Assembly (NCBI GenBank): GCA_002197995.1
Contig: NGZR01000003.1
Coordinates: 5,766,001 to 5,830,000, forward strand
Reading direction: 5' to 3'
Length of the DNA: 64,000 nucleotides
DNA from: Gaeumannomyces sp. JS-464
Lineage: Eukaryota > Ascomycota > Sordariomycetes > Magnaporthales > Magnaporthaceae
The notes under the pieces were generated by a model. It was not told where the DNA came from, did not search any database, and was given only the letters and a program-made list of their open reading frames with translations. This document shows, one piece after another, positions 37,252-48,869 of this stretch; position 1 is the stretch's first letter; the number at the start of each line of letters is the position of its first letter. The position numbers and the translations under genes are program-made.

Positions 37252-40200
37252 TTATTATTAGTTATACTGCCGTTATGTTTGTAAAAACCTCGGTGCTTTT
37301 GCTATTTTATATATATATATAAAAACCCTTAAACTCGTTTCCGGGTGCGGACCGCATCCGGCTCGGTGGTTTGGAAATAAAACTATGTTTGCTTTTCGTA
37401 TACTTTTTGCTATATTAAACAATAGTGCCGTTTGCTTAATTCCTGCGATTGCTTTTTAAAATTCCATCGCGAAAGCGTTTTTATAATTAATAGTAATAAT
37501 AGGAAAATACGTAAAAAAAAGATTATAAAAAATGCATATTGCGCTTAAATAGCGCCCCGGTGTCGGGTTTTTTTTTTTTATAGTAATGTTAGTAATAGTG
37601 GTGCTAGTTCGGTTAATTACGGCGGTTTGGTTATCCGCGTTCGAGGTTTTTCGGTCTCGTTTTAGTGCTTAATCGCGTGGCTGCTTCGTAAAGTTCGGGG
37701 GTTATAATTAATATTAAGTAATTCGACGTAATTGTATTATTCGCTTCCGGAGGTAACGCTTCGGTTACGAATTGTTTTTTCGCTTATAACGCGCATTCGA
37801 TTTTTTTATTAGTTCGCCGTTTTCGTAATTATATTACTTTTACTTTATTTATATCGTGCTTTCCGGTTATGCTTTTATTTCCTTTCGGGTGCGGGTTTTT
37901 ACCGTTTTTTCCTCTTTTATTTCCAATGGTTTTTGCCTTTTTTTTTCGCCTTTTTTTAATTTTTTTATTACAACTTTTAATCCTTTTTTCCACTTTTACT
38001 CCTAATTTTCGCGCATTTTCCCGCCCGCGCTTTTACACCTGCCTTTCCGCGTTTCGTTCCTTTTTCGGCTTTTATTTTCTTGCATTATGGCTTTTAAAAA
38101 TAAAATTCCCCGTTTTCCTCGCGGCGGCGCGCGCGGTAATGCGCGCGGCGGTTATAGCGGTAGCGGTAGTAGTGGCGGCCTTGCGCTTGCTCCTCCTCGT
38201 GGCGATCGCGACGAGCACCCATTTTCCAGCTTTAACGATAACGACGACTTCGAGGCCGGCGTTGCTTCGAACCCCCGCGTTAAAACTGTAAATACGGTTT
38301 TGCACCGCTTTGTTTTTTGTTTTTTTGCTAATTTTTTTTCTTTTTTCCTTTAGCTTTACCGTTTGTACCACTAAAAGGAGTATAAAGCGGCGATCGCTGT
38401 TTTTCCGGGTTACATTTTTTACAATTCGATAGTGTATATTTCTCGTATTGTTCCTTTTTTTATCCCGCTTCGTTAACTTTTTAAGCTTGCTTGTAAAATT
38501 TGTATTGGCTGCATCCAGCGTTTCGTTAACGGTATTAATAGTGCCGACGCCGTTCGGGAATATTATTATAAAGCTTGTATGTTTTTTATTTGCTTCGCCT
38601 TTTTCCCTATTCGGTTTCGGTTATGCTAATTTTTATTTTTAGCTTTTTGCGTTTTAATTTATATGGGGTGCGCTTTTTTGCGCGGTGCTTGCGTTTAAAT
38701 TTGTTGTTTTTTTTCCTTCTTTTTTTATTGCGTTTTTTTATTGCTAATTTGTTAGTTTCGCTTTAATAACCTTCCGTTAGCATTAAAAATTACGTTTACG
38801 GCGTTTTTCGTGCTTATTAGCGCTATATTTAATCCTTTTTTAAAACTGCTGCCAATTTGGAAAATGTTTTAACGAAAGTCGCTTATACCGTTAAAGTTTA
38901 TAGCGGTTTTATTTCGGTATTATATGTTTTATTACTAATGCTTTTTTTTAGTTTCGTTATACCACTTTAAAGCACGCTATCGCCGGTTACGTTCGATTTG
39001 CGAAAGATATCGGGAAGCGGTTTAACGTTTTTTTTAATACTAGGTTTTCGCGTTCGTTCCTTTTTAATTTAAAAAGCGCTTTTATTATTATAACTGCATT
39101 TAATAGCTCGGGTTTCGTTCGCTTTTTTTCCGGTAACATAATACTTTCGACGTAAGCTATATTAGGTTAAGCTTTTAAAATTATTAATGCGTAAAATTCG
39201 TTTAACCGTATTTAAATGGAAGCGTAAGTTTTAAAGCGGGTTAAAATACGGGTTTATCGATATTTCCTTTTATATCGCTATTTTCTTCCGGTCCGTTAAC
39301 TTTTTTATATTTGTTAAATGTTTTTCGTATAAAATCCTTTTAATTCCACTTTCGGTTGGATTTTAACTAAATATCGAAAGGATATTATTAACGAAATGTT
39401 AAGGGAAATGGGTAAAAATAAAAATAATTAACTTAATTGGTTTTTTTCCGGTTACGGCTCGCATATAAAATATTAACGTCGATTTATTTTTCCTTCCCTT
39501 TATTTTTTAATAAGGTATTTTCGTTTAGCAATTTATAATTATTTATAGTTCGGTTTTTTTCCGGCTTAATAGCGTTTTTTTTTCCTTTTTTTTTACGCGT
39601 TTTTCTTTTACCTTTTTCGCTGCTTTAAAATCCATTAATTTTCCAGTTTTAAACATTATGCGTGCTGCTTTTTTAAATAATGTGTTTTTTATTTCCCATA
39701 GCTCGAAATATGCTTTTCGGCTATCCGCTTATGTTATCCCGGTGCTATTTCGCTGTTTATTTTAACGGATGCATTAGGTTAACACGTGTTATGCTATTTC
39801 CTTTTATCCGTTACCGCATTCGCATAACGGCGTTACCGCGTTAAGCACGTTCCTGCTAAATAAAAAAGCATTTAAACCTAATTTTTCCATTTTAATTTAA
39901 ATTACTATTAAGCTATATGCTTTTAGCATTCCTTCGTAATACTCGACCATTTTTTTCGTAAATAAAAGGTTATTCGTTAAGCACGCGATTTTATACCGGT
40001 TCGCTTTTTTTACCGCTTTTATTAAGCTGGTAACTTTTAACTTCCATTTTATTATTACGTTAGGGTTTTAGCGTTTCGCGTGTTTATATTTAAACTTTTT
40101 TTCGTTTCCGCGGGGAATTAATTTGCGTTTCGGTTCCGGGGTTGTTTTAAATCGGTTTTAACGTTCCGCTTATTTTTTTTTTATTTGGCCGCTTTAAAAG

Positions 40201-40963
40201 TATAGTTTTTTGCTCCGTTTTCGGTATTTTAACCTTTTAAATCGGCCCGCTACTTTCGTTATCGCTTCGTTAATCCGTTATATTATTCCAGTTTCCAGCC
40301 ATTTATTTTTTATATTAATTACCTTTTCGTTTAAATACAAATTTAAAAGTGGCACGTAGGTTTTTATTTTTAAATAGGCTAATAACGTCGCTTTATATAC
40401 TCCGGCTACCATTTTAAAACATATTCGCTATTTTTTCGCTAACTTTTTGGCTGCGCTTCGAAGCCGCCCCCGTAGTTCGGTTAAAAAGTGGTATGCTACG
40501 GCTTTATACGCCATTGCGCTTTTGCATACTACTACGTATAATTATTTCGCTTTAGCGAAGCTGCTTTTTTACGTTACCGCTGCGAGTTTTATTATCGCTA
40601 ATTGTTATTTTTCCTATTTACTTTTCGCTTATTTAATATAAACCTTAAAGTTTAATTTATAATTTAGCTAAATTCCGAGGAATTTCGCTGCTAGCGATGG
40701 TTATACGTAAATAGCTCCGGTACGAACCCGGGTTTGGTTTAAAGCTTTGGTAAAATGCAGCAGTTTGGTTTTTAATACGTTAAATGTTATTCCTGTTATT
40801 TTTGCCCACGTTTGGCATACGTTCCAAGCTTTTTCCAATAGTCGTGCCGTTTTCGCTATGGTGCCTTTTATTGCTAAAAGGTTAATATCGTCGGCGAAGC
40901 TAACCATTATTATTTTGGGGATTTTTTCCAGCTTGTCGTACAGTAACGCGATGTAAAAAATAA
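37252..40963 (-). mobile_element. LINE family A, right copy (5'-truncated, about 3.7 kb)
   Basis: Starts on the - strand inside the RT domain and ends with the (TAA)n tail at 37252-37264. A 10-bp direct repeat cacgtaatta flanks it (37242-37251 and 40964-40973), which supports target-primed insertion. The RT box reads FADD here (40701-40907, VSFADDINLLA), unlike the left copy. It carries the same 3' region as the left copy, including the Gly/Arg-rich open frame (38087-38353). Confidence 0.9.
38087..38353 (+). other. Gly/Arg-rich open frame antisense to LINE family A, conserved in both copies
   Basis: 88 codons beginning MAFKNKIPRFPRGG, then a Gly/Ser/Arg-rich segment and an acidic segment (FNDNDDFEAG). 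The counterpart in the left copy is 4412-4726 on the - strand. Both remain open while surrounding LINE sequence is full of stops. The frame on the opposite strand (38072-38371 -) is also open, so this may reflect a GC-rich patch rather than a gene. Confidence 0.35.
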
Positions 40964-41719
40964 CACGTAATTAAAATCGAGTTTTTTTTCGGCGTTTAAA
41001 ACGGCATTTTTTAATTTTATAACGGAGGGAAATATTTAAAAAAGGTTTTAAAAGGCTGGTTTTATTCCTTTTAACCCGGGTTTAGTTTTGGAAAAGCTAA
41101 ATGTAAAACTACGAACTTTAACTTTTTTAAAAACGCTTTTAAACAACCTCGAATTTTAAACTTTTAAAACGCCGCGAATAGTTAAAAAAGCAACTTTGCA
41201 ATCCGAATATATTAAAACTCGGATTTTTAATTACCGAAATAGTTTTTTAACATTTATATTAGCGGTTATAAACTAGTTTGCGAAAAAAACGAGTTCGATT
41301 ATACATTAAATAGCTTTTTTTAAAAACGAAATTACTTCGTTACGCAAAGCGAACAAAGGTTAAATAATCGCCGAAAGGTTAAAAAAAATACGTATTTAAT
41401 TTAAAAGGTTATTTACTATTAACAAAGTACGAAATGTTTTAAACTAGCAAAAGTTAAATAAATAATTATAATAAAAAATGCGCGATTATAAAGGTTTAAA
41501 AAGGAAAGCGACGACGATTTATTAGCGATATAACACCTGTGGTAAAACTGGCTATAACGCGCGCATTTATTAAAAAAAAGTAAAAATGACCGATATATAC
41601 AGTTCGAAATAATTTAAATAAATTTTTAGCGTTATTAGGTTAATATGCGCGTTAATTAACGGGAAGTTAAATGTGGGTAACCCATTTGGTAATGTGGCCC
41701 ACTCGATGGTAAACCACGT

Positions 41720-41745
41720 TAACGTTAAATATACTTTTTTTTTTT
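41720..41745 (+). repeat. Remaining end of the Tad1-type LINE tail
   Basis: acgttaaatatac followed by a T-rich run corresponds to the last bases of the LINE 3' UTR seen at 58545-58561 (- strand) and 48489-48515 (+ strand). It continues the relic at 35286-36144. Confidence 0.75.
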
Positions 41746-43064
41746 TCCTTTTTCGCTAATGTTTTAAATTTAATTTCGCACTTTTAAAAAAATGCGTATA
41801 GCTTTAAAATTTCCACTTTGTATTTAAGTGGTTTTAAATAACGAGTAAAAGGTGTGTGCTTTTTATTTTTAAACGAAAAAACTTTTTTTAAAAGTTTAAC
41901 AAGTTTGTAAGTTGCTATTTTGGGAGTTTTGCGTGCTACGGCTACGCTTTTTTAAAAAGTGCGAGCGTCGGTTTGCTAAAAGTTCCCGTTTCCTTTTACT
42001 TTAATAGCTGTAATAAAAGGCTTTTAAAGCGCGGGATTTCGCGCGTTAAGTGGAACGCGAAAAGTTATAAAAGCGAGGCTAATTGCGTTTTAAAAAGCGG
42101 GTTTTACACATAGTTAGCTCCTTTTAATTATAATTTCGATAGCGCTTCTTTTTATATCCATATTTTAAAAGTCCGTAAGTTTTACGCGATCGTTTCGCAG
42201 CTTTCGACAAAATTAAGCCGCGACGGTTGTAATAAACGCGATCGTCGTCGTTTTCGTCGTCGAGTATATCGCTTTAACTCGAGTTTTTTAATAAGGAAAT
42301 AAGCGAGTTTAAAAAAACAATTTCGCTTTTAAAAGCTGCGGTTTACCCGGCTTAAAAGGTTATTTAAAACCTGGTTACTTTTTTATTTAAAAAGGTTTAA
42401 ATTCCCTTTTTTAAATGCGAAAAAGTTATTAAATCGCGATGTACTTGTTTGCGATCGGGTAACAAGTTGTGCTAACGTTAAAAAACGCGGTTTTTTTTTT
42501 TAATTTACAATGCCCGGTATCGCGTTTAATTAACCGTTTACGTATATAATAACCGGCTTATTTTTTAAAAGGATGGCAAAAGTTAAAAAATGTTACGAGG
42601 TAAGCCGAAAGCTTGTATAAAGTAATTATAATAATAGTAAACAGTTTGTAAAAGTTAAAACTATATTGTTAAAAGTAAATATAACAACTTTAACTTAACT
42701 TCGTAATTTTAAAATTGTTTTATTTAAATTGTTTAAATCGCGTAGCTTTTAAGCTTTTTATTACATGTTTAAATGCTTTAAACTTTTACGTAGCGTGGGT
42801 TTTAATAGCTAAACTTTACGTTTAAAACGGTGGTTCGCTTTTTATCGCGACGGACTTTTTTATAATATTATTTTTTAAATATTAAATAAATTAAATAATA
42901 TAAGCGAAATTAAGCAGCGTAAAATATGCGTTAAATAAAAAATAAAAAATTTAAAAACATGGAATTTTTAAACTCGCTGTTTTTTAATCCCGGGGGTAAT
43001 AATGTAAAACGGATTTAATAATAGCGGTTTTTTTTAACTTAGCTTGTTTTTTTAACTTTAAATA
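41746..43064. other. AT-rich stretch without recognised gene or element
   Basis: About 1.3 kb of RIP-like AT-rich sequence. No open frame with domain content, no inverted repeat ends and no LTR pattern were seen. A short cgtcgtcgttttcgtcgtcg run lies near 42240. Confidence 0.5.
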
Positions 43065-43336
43065 ACGTAGTTTATTAACAAATGGATTATATTAGTAAGT
43101 AAATCATTTGTAAATGCATATAAAAAACGTCGGTACACTTTACTTAATTTACGGTAAATTTTTTTAAAAGTTTAACTAGTTATTATTAAACATAACACAC
43201 GAAGCGAATTTGCGGAAAAGTCGAAAAACCTTTTTTACTCGACTTATTAACGGTTGTTACATTAAAAGCACGGTTTTTACCTTACTAAATACTTAAATAC
43301 GCAATTACTTTTATAACTTATACAAGTTAAACAAAG

Positions 43337-43425
43337 TAAATAAGTAAATAAATAAATAAATAAATAAATAATAAATAAATAAATAAATAATAATAAATAA
43401 AATAAATAAATAAATAAATAAATAA

Positions 43426-43493
<68 letters not shown>

Positions 43494-43525
43494 AAATAAA
43501 TAAATAATAAATAAATAAATAAATA
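43337..43525. repeat. AAAT/AATA microsatellite
   Basis: About 190 bp of tandem aaat units with occasional slippage (aataat). The Fot1 copy that follows inserted at a TA at its right edge. Confidence 0.9.
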
Positions 43526-43878
43526 ACGTAATTTATAAAGAAATCCTATAATTAACGCATTTACGTGTTAATTAACTTTATTTACAAATATTTTTAAAAT
43601 AAATAATAGTAAATAAAAACGACGAACGCAAAATTGTTTTAACCTTTTAAACAATCGTATTAAATTTATAATTAAATATTTGGGGCGCCGTTAAAATTTA
43701 TAAAATCAATTTTTTCCATTTTCGCTCGGCGAAAGCGCGGTTAACCTGCTTAATACGATATTATGCTTAAATTACAAAAATTAACGAAATTTTAAAAAAA
43801 AAGCGCTTATTAAATACATATTTAAATTAAATTCCCGCGCATTTCCTTTTTAGCATTTTAGCGTTAAAAATATAACTA

Positions 43879-46092
43879 ACGTGGTTTATAAACAAGTGTT
43901 ACATATTAACAAGTGTTATAATTAACGCGTTTACGCGTTAACTTAACTTTATTTACAAATATTTCCATAATAAATAATAGCAAATAAAAGCTATAAACGC
44001 AAAATTGTTTTAACTTTTTAAACGATCGCATTAAATTTATAATTAAATATTTAAAACCCCGTTAAAATTTACAAAGTTAATTTTTTTACTTTCGCCCGGC
44101 GAAAACGCGGTTAACCTGTTTAACGCGATAATATGCTTAAATTACGGAAATTAACGGAATTTAAAAAAAAAACGCTTATTAAATATATACTCGAGCTAAA
44201 TTCCCGCGCATTTCCTTTTTGGCTTTTTAATATTAAAAATATAACGAATTAATTACTCGCCGAACGCGACGCGGGTGTTATTAGTAAAAACTAGGTCGCG
44301 AACTTCGTTAAACGCCGCGTAAAGCTTAACACGCGTTAAATCCGAAAATACAATTATTAAAAAGTTAAATGCGAAAATTTTAACCTCGTTTTTACGTAAT
44401 TCGATTTTATACGGAATATTATAAACAAATATAGCATTTAAAATAACGATATTTATAATTTCGATAAAACCAGTTTTTTTATAAGCATAATCGCCGCCGT
44501 TATAATTATTACAATATTAAAAAGCCGTAATAAAACAAAGCTAATTTAGTTTAACAACTGGGAATAAATTATAATTATTTAAAAAGTTAATTATTACGGT
44601 TAAACGGTTTTTTTATTATTGTTAAAAAGTAATACCATTTAACTAATTAGTATTTAAAAACCGACTTTTTACGTAATTAAGTTATTATAATAAATGCTAA
44701 CGGGTAAATTACGAACGAACTCGGTTTAAAATGGATTTAATATTTCGATAAACATATTATAACTCGTTTTACGAAATTTTATCGTTTATTAATGCTAAAT
44801 GGTTACGAAAGCCACTATTCGACGAATTTTAAGCTTTATTATTAAAATATAATATTATTACGTTTTATATGCTTTTATATTCGTCGCACTTTTTTAACCG
44901 TTTAACGTTAAATGTTTCGGTTTAATAAAGCGGGCGTACGGTTAATAAATCGAAAATTTAATAAGGTTATACGTTAATTACGTAATTAAAATCGAGTTTT
45001 TTTCAGCGTTTAAAACGGCATTTTTTAACTTTATAACTAAAAGAAATATTTAAAAAAAAAGCTTTCGAAAAGCTGGTTTTACTCCTTTTAATTTAAATTT
45101 AGTTTTTAAAAAGCTGGATGTAAAGTTACAAATTTTAACTTTTTTAAAAACGCTTTTAAATAACTCCGAATTTTAAACTTTTAAAACGCTTTAAATAGTT
45201 AAAAAAGCAATTTCGTAATTTAAATATATTAAAACTCGAATTTTTCATTATTAAAACAGTTTTTCGATATTTATATTAACGGTTATAAATTAGTTTGCGA
45301 AAAAGGCTAAAGTAATTATACATCGGGTTAACCTTTTAAAAAAAAAGTGCTTTAAACTACGAAAAGCGAACGAAATATTAAACAAACGCTAAAAAGTTAA
45401 AAAAAACACGCGTTTAATTAAAAGAGTTATTTATTATAAATAAAATATAAAATGTTTTAAACTAGTAAAAGCTAAATAAATAATTATAGCAAAAAATGGG
45501 CGATTATAAGGGTTATGTTAAATGGGTAGCTAAAAGTCGTACGAGGCTATTTACGAAAGGCGAAAAATTTACGGCCTAAAGCTTCGTGGCAAAAAACAAC
45601 GTTTTCCCAGTACGAAGGTTCCGGCACGGAAATTACCGGTTAAGCCGTTATGCACGAAAGCTGTGCAAGTTTTAAGTTAAATCCCAATTCCGGGATTTGC
45701 TTTGTACGATCGCACCCCGCGGCTTCCGGCATAGGATATATATATTAAGCAAAGCTCGTATAATAAGCCCCTTTTTTATACTTAAAAAACAAATAGCTTT
45801 TAAATATATATAAATTTAAAAGCCTTTTTACCTTAAAAACCGGTACCGGCACGATTACCACGAATAGGTTAAAAAAAGAAAGCCACGATAACTCGTTAGC
45901 GATATAGCATTTGCGGCAAAAACGGATATAATGCGCGCATTTATTAAAAAAAGTAAAAATGTTTAATATATATAGTTCCGAATAATTTAAATGGATTTTT
46001 AACGTTATTAGGTTAGTATACGCGTCGATTAACCAGAGGTTAGGTGTAAGTGTAGCACTTGTTTATATATAGCACTCGTTTGTAAACTACGT
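43879..46092 (+). mobile_element. Fot1/pogo transposon, copy 3, nested in copy 4
   Basis: Bounded by TA (43877-43878 and 46093-46094), with inverted repeats acgtggtttataaacaagtg... and ...gcactcgtttgtaaactacgt. Without the solo LTR and one copy of its target duplication it is about 1,858 bp. Insertion is at the TA corresponding to the start of the 'gctaaccgattg' segment of copy 1. Confidence 0.87.
45516..45866. repeat. Solo LTR (351 bp) with 5-bp TSD in Fot1 copy 3
   Basis: Absent from copy 1 and flanked by perfect GGTTA repeats (45511-45515 and 45867-45871). It begins TGTTA and ends ..GAATA (CA to TA is a RIP-type change). It matches none of the other LTRs in the window and is less AT-biased than its surroundings. 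It includes a TATA-like tatatatatta near 45742. Confidence 0.7.
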
Positions 46093-47400
46093 TAATCGAT
46101 TATTCGCTAAATGCGACGCGCGCGCCGTTAGCAAAAATTAGGTCGCGAATTTCGTTAAACTCCGCGCAAAGCTCGGTACGCATTAAATTCGAAAATACAA
46201 TTACTAAAAAGCTAAATGCGAAAATCCTAAACTCGTTTTTATTTAATTCGATTTATACGGAATATTATAGCTAAATATAGCATTTTAAATAACGATATTT
46301 ATAATTTTAACGAAACCGGTTTTTATATAAGCATAATCGTCGCTATTATAATTATAATAACGTTAAAAAGCCGTAATAAAACAAAAATAATTTAATTTAA
46401 TAATTAAAAATAAATTATAATTATTTAAAAGGTTAATTATTACGGTTAAACAGTTTTTTTATTATTGTTAAAAAGCAATATTATTTAGCTAATTAGTATT
46501 TAAAAACCGACTTTTTACGCGATTAAATAATTTTAACAAATTTTAATAAATGGATTACAAACGAGCTTAGTTTAAAATGGATTTAATATTTCGATAAATA
46601 TATTGCATCGCGCGCGAAAAGCTTTTATCGTTTATTAATGCTAAACGGTTATAAAGTTACCATTTAACGGATTTCGAATTTTATTATTAAAAATATAATA
46701 TTATTACGTTTTATATATTTTTATATTTGTTTTATTTTTTTTAACCAATTAATATTAAATATTTTAACCCGTTAAAAAAACGTACGGTTAATAAATCGAA
46801 AATTTAATAAAATTATACGTTAATTACGTAATTAAATCGAATTTTTTTCAGCGTTTAAAACGGCATTTTTTTTAGCTTTATAACTGAAAAAAAAACATTT
46901 AAAAAAGCTGTTTAAAAACTAGTTTTGCTCTTTTTAATCCGGGTTCGGTTTTGGAAAAGCTAAATGTAAAACTACGAATTTTAACTCCTTTAAAAAAGCT
47001 TTTAAATAACGCCGAATTTTAAACCTTTAAAACGCTTTAAACAGTTAAAAACGCAACTTCGCAATTTAAACATATTAAAATTCGGATTTTTAATTACCAA
47101 AGCAGTTTTCCGACATTTATATTAACGGTTGTAAACTAGTTAACAAAAAAAGCTAAAACGATTATACATCGGGTTAACCTTTTAAAAAGAAAGTGATTTA
47201 AATTACGAAAAACGAACGAAGTATTAAATAAACGTCGAAAAGTTAAAAAAAACACGTGTTTAATTCGAAAAGTTATTTATTATAAACTAAGTACGAAATA
47301 TTTTAACCTAAAAAAAGCTAAATAAATAGCTATAATAAAAATGCGCGATTATAAAAGTTAAAAAAAAGCGACGACGACTTGTCGGTTATATAACATTTGC

Positions 47401-48515
47401 ACACCTTCCCCCGAAAAATTCTTCCTATCGGACCCGCTGTTAAAGTGCCGCTAAGAAATACGGCCATTTTTGGTACTAATCTTACTAAAATGAGTCGGAA
47501 ACGCTATGTAGGCTTTAACAAGCCAATTGGCTTTGTTTTGCCCGCGTTCGCCGGCGTCCTTTTAACAACGACGACGACGACGCAACTAGGCTAAAAGTGC
47601 AGAAAAAGTAGGCTGGCAAAAGTTCGGGGCGCCTATTGCCAGCTAATGGGAAAGCCTGCACCCTCACAGCCCAAAACGCGCTTCGCGCGCGCCATTTTTC
47701 GACATTCGTTGCTTTAACCTCCACGCATCACCAGGTTAACCGCCTTTCGACTTCCTTTTCGCTTTCGCCTTACGCATCGAGCTAAAACGATTCCGAAATG
47801 CACAAAAAGATTGCAAGCCGGTAAGCAGTTAAAACACATCGAACGAATAGCCGGCCCGGCCGCCGCCGTCCCCCGCCATATACGCGACCCTTTCGGTCGG
47901 ATACACGCGACCTTTTTTCGGTCGAACACATATACGCGACTCCTTTTCGGTCGACCGCACCCACGACACGTACGGCGCAAGTTTAGCCTGCTGCATAAGC
48001 ACGCACGCGCAAAATTTTTAAAAATCCTAAGCGGTTCCGTTTATCACCCGTATCGTGCACGGCTTCGATCGTCCTACGATTGGCAAACCGCGCAGCGCAT
48101 CGTTAACACGCGATAAACACATAAAGAGCATTTTGGGCTGGGAATAGGCTCCCCAACCCCCGATTCTTTTCTTTGGCCGGGCTTAAGGGTGGACCACAGC
48201 GGTACCCCCCGCTTACACCCGGTTTTGCACCTTCCCGGCACTTTGCCGGCCGACTGCTTTCACTACCAACAGCAGCGCTTACAGCGCCCCGGCGTTTATT
48301 CGCCTTTTTGCCGATTGCCCGTTTACTAACAAGGAGCGCCGGAATGCGGCCCGATTTCCATATGCCTACGGGTTTAATTTTGCTAGCCGCCTCGATAGCA
48401 ACATGTAGCCTAATGTTAAGCTTAGGTAGCGCTAGCACGTTGTATGCCCCTTGGGAGGCAGGGACTGGTAGTTCTCAACTTTGCCGACGTTAAATATACT
48501 TACTTTCTCTCTCTC
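47401..48515 (+). mobile_element. LINE-tailed insertion with 14-bp TSD and (CT)n tail
   Basis: 1,115 bp flanked by perfect tatataacatttgc repeats (47387-47400 and 48516-48529). The last ~330 bp (48190-48515) match the 3' UTR of the Tad1-type LINE at 58497-58860, including the (CT)n tail. The first ~790 bp (47401-48189) do not resemble that LINE's ORF2 end. It is therefore either an internally deleted LINE or a non-autonomous element using the LINE tail. The RIP level is low, and it is the first GC-balanced segment of the window. Confidence 0.8.
47885..47953 (+). repeat. Three tandem mini-hairpins (cgacc...ggtcg)
   Basis: Three successive units of the form acgcgacc-T-rich loop-cggtcg (47885-47899, 47908-47924, 47937-47953), each with a 4-5-bp stem and a CTTTT(TT)C loop, spaced 23-29 bp. 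They lie in the non-LINE part of the insertion. Confidence 0.7.
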
Positions 48516-48711
48516 TATATAACATTTGCAGTAAAACCGGATATAATACGCGCATTTATTAGGAAAAATAAAAACGTTTGATATATACAGTTCCGAATAG
48601 TTTAAATGGATTTTTAGCGCTAGTAGGTTGGTATGCGTGTTAATTAACCGGAGGTTAAGTGTAAGTGTGGCATTCGCTTATATGTGGCACTTGTTTGTGG
48701 ATTACGTTATT

Positions 48712-48869
48712 AAACATATTTTTTACGTAAAAATATTTTTTCCGGATTTTTTTAAGTTAGTTTGCAATACTGTGTAATATACTGTGTTTATTTTGCTTAA
48801 TAAACAAATTAATTTAAAAGGAGTAATAATAAAAATCCGGAAAAAATATTTTTACGTAAAAATATGTTT
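48712..48869. repeat. Hairpin/MITE-like inverted repeat
   Basis: Arms of about 40 bp (48712-48752 and 48831-48869) are inverted copies: aaacatattttttacgtaa...tccggatttt and its complement. The ~80-bp loop is AT-rich. It lies between the Fot1 copy 4 end and the right arm of the surrounding pogo-like element; it may be a MITE or the inner part of that element's repeat. Confidence 0.65.

Larger units (their letters stand above)
36145..41719 (+). mobile_element. Fot1/pogo-like transposon, second family, split by a LINE
   Basis: Bounded by TA (36143-36144 and 41720-41721) and by inverted repeats of about 45 bp beginning acgtggtttacca(c/t)cga. Without the LINE at 37252-40963 and one copy of its target duplication, the element is about 1.85 kb, as expected for Fot1 types. 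The transposase relic is homologous to copy 1 (for example 37130-37240 and 40965-41270), but the inverted repeats differ in the repeated motif (a CCCA-GGTAA type), so this is a separate family. Confidence 0.87.
43526..48707 (+). mobile_element. Fot1/pogo transposon, copy 4, interrupted twice
   Basis: Its own sequence is 43526-43878, 46093-47400 and 48530-48707, together about 1,840 bp, close to the 1,868 bp of copy 1. The left inverted repeat is shortened by an internal deletion (acgtaatttataaag then directly the subterminal sequence); the right one is intact (ends in attacgt before TA 48708-48709). Transposase blocks align with copy 1. It is split by Fot1 copy 3 and by the LINE-tailed insert 47401-48515. 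Confidence 0.85.

Noticed and set aside
1..40963. A single ~41-kb inverted duplication centred near 20.8 kb (LINE, gypsy and copia occur in both orientations)
   Set aside because: The copia insertions sit at different gypsy positions with different target duplications (CTTTT and TTAAA), Fot1 is in integrase only on the left, and extra elements occur only on the right. The copies are independent insertions.
43337..43525. CRISPR-like or satellite array
   Set aside because: It is a plain tetranucleotide microsatellite with no spacers; the organism is eukaryotic.
1..47386. Dozens of open frames of 60-140 codons in the AT-rich block (for example 708-941, 2109-2369, 37869-38291)
   Set aside because: They are rich in Phe/Leu/Lys/Asn from biased composition, overlap transposon domains on the other strand, and lack any conserved motif; they are not genes.
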